The notes beneath the pieces are model-generated. The model saw only the letters and a list, made by a program, of their open reading frames with translations, was not told the DNA's origin and made no database searches. From Treponema sp. (GTDB lineage: Bacteria; Spirochaetota; Spirochaetia; Treponematales; Breznakiellaceae), in NCBI GenBank assembly GCA_009785545.1, contig WQWD01000152.1:1-6060 (forward strand): a DNA stretch of 6,060 nt, read 5' to 3'. Positions within the stretch are counted from its first letter, which is position 1; each line of letters starts with the position of its first letter. This document shows, in pieces, positions 3,899 through 6,060 of the stretch. A program made the position numbers and the translations under genes.

Positions 3899-4822
3899 AT
3901 GGAAAGAGAAATAATCCAAAGAGCGCGACAGGCGAATCTGCCCGAATATTTAATGAGCGTCGGCGTTCCGCTCATCAAAAGCGGAAATCATCGCTACAAA
4001 CACGCAGAACATGACAGTCTTTTGTTTACTGATAATGCTTATTTTTGGAATAGCATACAAGACAGAGGGAACGCGATTGATTATTTAACAAAGCACATGG
4101 GCATGAATTTCAAAGAAGCGGTAACGGCGTTGACAAATGTTAAACCAGCCGAACCCCGCGCCGTCCGCGCGTTCGAATGGGGCGACATTTCTGTGTATCG
4201 CTCCCCCGATAGCGTTGTTCGATATTTAGACAAAACACGTCGCATAAATTTGTGCATTGTCGAGTGGCTTTTGCGCCACAAATTATTATTCCAAGAGGAA
4301 CGCACAAACAACGCCGTTTTCCCGATGTATGATGAAAATAATAATATCGTTGGCGCGGAGTTCCGAGGGATAACAAACAAGCCATTCAAGGGCGTTGCGG
4401 GCGGTAGCAAATACGGCTATGGCTTCAACGTCAGATTTGCAGACGATAATAATTTTGATTATGCCCTATTTTTCGAAAGCCCAATTGATTTGTTAAGCTA
4501 TATCGACTACAAAATCTATCACAAAGACGAAAAATTTAAACGCTGTATTTTAATCTCGATGGCGGGAGTAAAAATTAATATTTTAAAACACGGCCTAAAA
4601 ACGTTCGCACCAAATGCAAAAGCGATTTTGTGCGTTGACAACGACACCGCCGGACAGAATTTTATTAACCTCGTCAACAGCGCGGGAATTGATTATGCTC
4701 TGCGTCTGCCGGACGAAAAATACAAAGACTGGAACGAACAAATAACCAACATGAAAAGATATTGTAACCCCGTCGGTCGAATGCTAGAACGAGCGCGGAA
4801 TAGTTTGTCGTTAGAATTATAA
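3899..4822 (+). CDS. DUF3991/Toprim domain protein, primase-like
   Basis: A 307-residue cytoplasmic protein of the DUF3991 plus Toprim_2 type common on plasmids and conjugative elements of Bacillota. Residues 15-80 resemble the N-terminal DNA-primase-like region (LPEYLMSVGVPL, then HDSLLFTDNAYFWNS and GNAIDYL). DUF3991 covers about 100-175 (VRYLDKTRRIN, then FPMYDENNNIVGAEFRG). The Toprim fold spans about 187-275, with the metal-binding glutamate in LFFESPIDLLSY (E193) and the aspartate pair in LCVDNDTAG (D247, D249). A YKDWNE motif (275-280) closes the domain. No zinc-binding CHC2 cysteines are present. AAAAGGAG stands about ten bases before ATG 3899. It stands alone, without an adjacent helicase or relaxase in view. 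A role in priming lagging-strand synthesis or conjugal DNA processing is inference. Confidence 0.88.
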   Translation: MEREIIQRARQANLPEYLMSVGVPLIKSGNHRYKHAEHDSLLFTDNAYFWNSIQDRGNAIDYLTKHMGMNFKEAVTALTNVKPAEPRAVRAFEWGDISVYRSPDSVVRYLDKTRRINLCIVEWLLRHKLLFQEERTNNAVFPMYDENNNIVGAEFRGITNKPFKGVAGGSKYGYGFNVRFADDNNFDYALFFESPIDLLSYIDYKIYHKDEKFKRCILISMAGVKINILKHGLKTFAPNAKAILCVDNDTAGQNFINLVNSAGIDYALRLPDEKYKDWNEQITNMKRYCNPVGRMLERARNSLSLEL

Positions 4823-4841
4823 AATTTCGGCTAAATTCCTA

Positions 4842-4870
4842 TTGACTTTTTTCTAAAAGTAATATATAAT
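4842..4870 (+). promoter_or_regulatory. Promoter of the AbrB/PIN operon
   Basis: TTGACT (4842-4847), a 17-base spacer and TATAAT (4865-4870). Transcription should start near 4877, which would put the weak AAGGA before ATG 4888 at the very 5' end of the RNA and favours the second ATG at 4912. Confidence 0.8.
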
Positions 4871-4911
4871 AACACGTAAGGAATACAATGAATTTTAAAG
4901 AGGTGAAAATT

Positions 4912-5184
4912 ATGGAACTTGAGAAAATTACCACTAAGGGACAAATTACGCTCCCGATTAATATTAGACGGCAATTAAATTTAAAAGATGGCGATAAAGT
5001 TGCATTTATAGAAAATGATGGACAGTACACGATTGTTAATCCAACCATGCTTGCTTTTGAAAATGCACAGAAAGCATTTGAGGGTGAGGCTGAACGGCTT
5101 GGATTAAAAGATGTTGACGATGTTGTTAAGCTGATAAAAGAATATCGTGCCGAAAAGCGCGCAGAAGATGAGGGGGAAAATTAA
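4912..5184 (+). CDS. AbrB/MazE-family antitoxin of a PIN toxin
   Basis: A 90-residue protein with an N-terminal swapped-hairpin DNA-binding domain (MELEKITTKGQITLPINIR, then LNLKDGDKVAFIENDG), followed by an acidic, helical tail (AFEGEAERLGLKDVDDVVKL) that should embrace the toxin. It is expected to neutralise the PIN toxin and repress the shared promoter. ATG 4912 is chosen over ATG 4888 because AAAGAGGTGA (4897-4906) is much the stronger ribosome binding site, family members start close to KxTxKGQITLP, and the predicted RNA start lies too close to 4888. The stop TAA (5182-5184) shares its last A with the toxin ATG. Confidence 0.88.
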   Translation: MELEKITTKGQITLPINIRRQLNLKDGDKVAFIENDGQYTIVNPTMLAFENAQKAFEGEAERLGLKDVDDVVKLIKEYRAEKRAEDEGEN

Positions 5185-5585
5185 TGCGCGTAATGCTTGA
5201 CACAAACATTCTTATTTCTGCCTATGTTTTCAAAAGCGAATTAATGTTGGGGCTAATTCAACGACTTGCCACCAAATATTCATTAGTTTTATGCTCGTTC
5301 GTTATAGACGAATTGCGCGGCGTGGTTAGCAAGAAATTTCCCACTAAAAAAAATGAAATTGAGCGCATTTTAGCCGACACGCCTTTTGAATTAACTCTAA
5401 CACCAAGAGTATTACCTGAACACAATTTATTTGTTATCCGCGATAAAGATGATGAAAGCATTTTGTATTCTGCAATTTTAGCCGATGTTGATGTTTTAGT
5501 TTCAGGCGACAAAGATTTGCTCGTTGTAAAAGAAATTGAACGTCCCGAAATATTATCGCACTTGGAATTTTTGGAAAAATATTAA
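5184..5585 (+). CDS. PIN-domain toxin (putative ribonuclease)
   Basis: A 133-residue PIN-domain nuclease, the usual length, of the PIN_3 / TIGR00305 type paired with AbrB antitoxins. PIN enzymes cleave RNA with a cluster of acidic residues holding metal ions. Candidates here are D6 (MLDTNILISA), E43 (IDELRGV), D90 (IRDKDDESIL) and D109 (VSGDKDLL), all present and correctly spaced, so the enzyme should be active. ATG 5184 overlaps the antitoxin stop by one base, and GGGGG (5172-5176) serves as ribosome binding site, so expression is coupled. The gene ends 64 bp from the convergent gene on the minus strand, with only weak AT-rich hairpins between them. Target RNA is unknown. Confidence 0.9.
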   Translation: MRVMLDTNILISAYVFKSELMLGLIQRLATKYSLVLCSFVIDELRGVVSKKFPTKKNEIERILADTPFELTLTPRVLPEHNLFVIRDKDDESILYSAILADVDVLVSGDKDLLVVKEIERPEILSHLEFLEKY

Positions 5586-5649
5586 ATAATTTACTCAAAA
5601 TAAAATTAACAAAATTTTAAAATATTTCCCTGATAAACATGATAAAATG

Positions 5650-5946
5650 TTATTGGGGATTTTTCGCTTGCTGGCTCATTCGCTGGACTTGTTGCCATGC
5701 GGGGGTTATGTATTTATCTATATTTTTCGAAGTCAAAAATATTTTCAAAAAATGTTCAAAATGTGCGGGGTGGACTTTTTGAAGATTAAAATATTTTTCA
5801 GATACTGTACCGATTTGAATTAGACGGGCTTCGTATTCCTTTTGCTGGCACTGTTTTTCGCGTGTAGTGATTTCTTTTTTCTGCGAATGTAAGGCTTTTA
5901 GTTTTTTCTCGATTTGTTTCAATTTTTGTGCCTCTTATTCAGTCAT
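5650..5946 (-). pseudogene. Relaxosome/mobilisation accessory-like protein gene with a premature stop at codon 4
   Basis: The best start, ATG 5946 with AAGGGG about nine bases upstream, reads ATG ACT GAA TAA and then continues in the same frame for 94 sense codons to TAA 5652-5650. Without the TAA (one change from CAA, Gln) it would be a 98-residue protein. Translation may resume at TTG 5922, preceded by GAGG (5934-5931), giving 90 residues. The product has a basic coiled coil (KKLKALHSQKKEITTREKQ, about residues 6-24 from TTG), then ARLIQIGTVSEKYF (32-45) and a C-terminal helical part. This resembles small TraD/MobC-like proteins found before relaxase genes on mobilisable plasmids. Identification is by pattern only. 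It may be inactive or translated poorly. Confidence 0.5.
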
Positions 5947-5975
5947 GTAAAATTTCCCCTTTTTAACTTAGATAA

Positions 5976-6017
5976 TTATGTAATATTATATTCAGTAAAA
6001 TGCGTGATATTACATAA
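5976..6017. repeat. 11-bp inverted repeat around the promoter of the mobilisation-like gene
   Basis: TTATGTAATAT (5976-5986) and ATATTACATAA (6007-6017) are exact inverted copies separated by 20 bases. The minus-strand -10 box TATAAT (5990-5985) begins just before and runs into the left arm; the -35 position (GTAATA, 6013-6008) lies in the right arm. It fits an operator, or an accessory-protein site near an origin of transfer. Confidence 0.6.
5985..6013 (-). promoter_or_regulatory. Probable promoter of the mobilisation-like gene
   Basis: Minus-strand TATAAT (5990-5985) with GTAATA (6013-6008) 17 bases upstream. The -10 box is perfect and the -35 box is poor, which fits a promoter depending on or blocked by a protein bound to the flanking inverted repeat. 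Confidence 0.45.
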
Positions 6018-6060
6018 AAATCATCGTGTAAATTTCGCTGCAAGCAAAAGATTATCAAAC

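Noticed and set aside
4081..4410. Minus-strand frames opposite the Toprim gene (109 and 81 codons)
   Set aside because: The plus-strand gene shows clear conserved motifs throughout this part; these frames are by-products of its codon use.
4888..4911. Eight-codon N-terminal extension of the AbrB antitoxin
   Set aside because: ATG 4888 has only AAGGA at the predicted 5' end of the RNA, while ATG 4912 has AAAGAGGTGA and matches the family start.
5258..5512. Minus-strand frame opposite the PIN toxin
   Set aside because: The PIN motifs and coupling to the antitoxin decide for the plus strand.

Overview
The window looks like part of a small mobilisable plasmid (or a plasmid-derived integrated element) of a low-GC Gram-positive bacterium (Bacillota, probably an anaerobic Clostridia- or Negativicutes-like lineage). 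The reasons are the AT-rich DNA, near-consensus vegetative promoters with 17-base spacers, strong AAGGAG-type ribosome binding sites, and family content: a pUB110/pC194-type rolling-circle Rep, three loci of toxin-antitoxin type, a DUF3991/Toprim primase-like protein and a small relaxosome-like protein. No essential chromosomal gene is present. The lineage call is inference.

Layout. 1-807 (minus): rolling-circle replication initiator, cut by the window edge. 808-1030: dense control region with the rep promoter and leader (minus), a strong opposing promoter that should make an antisense RNA ending at a long hairpin, and a second plus-strand promoter overlapping the rep promoter. 1031-1147 (plus): a 38-residue cationic peptide gene whose DNA also contains a candidate double-strand origin on the opposite strand. 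1250-1899: HigB-like toxin and HigA-like antitoxin, overlapping by ATGA, under a perfect consensus promoter. 2041-2382 and 3283-3624: two copies of an unfamiliar small protein (N-terminal CxxC ribbon, charged middle, C-terminal helix-turn-helix), each with the same promoter and the same set of three 17-bp sites around it. Between them, 2656-3125 holds a solitary Xre/HigA antitoxin without its toxin, followed by a frameshifted 58-codon gene and a good terminator. 3899-4822: primase-like Toprim protein. 4912-5585: AbrB-type antitoxin and PIN-domain toxin. 5650-5946 (minus): coiled-coil mobilisation-accessory-like gene with an in-frame stop at codon 4, read from a promoter framed by an 11-bp inverted repeat.

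Working together: Rep starts leading-strand synthesis, probably limited by the antisense RNA; the Toprim protein could help priming; the toxin-antitoxin loci would stabilise the element; the minus-strand gene at the right end probably opens a mobilisation operon beyond the window. The most unusual item is the duplicated ribbon/helix-turn-helix cassette with its repeated sites. I do not recognise it as a described system, and its sites suggest either autoregulation or a mobile or recombining unit.
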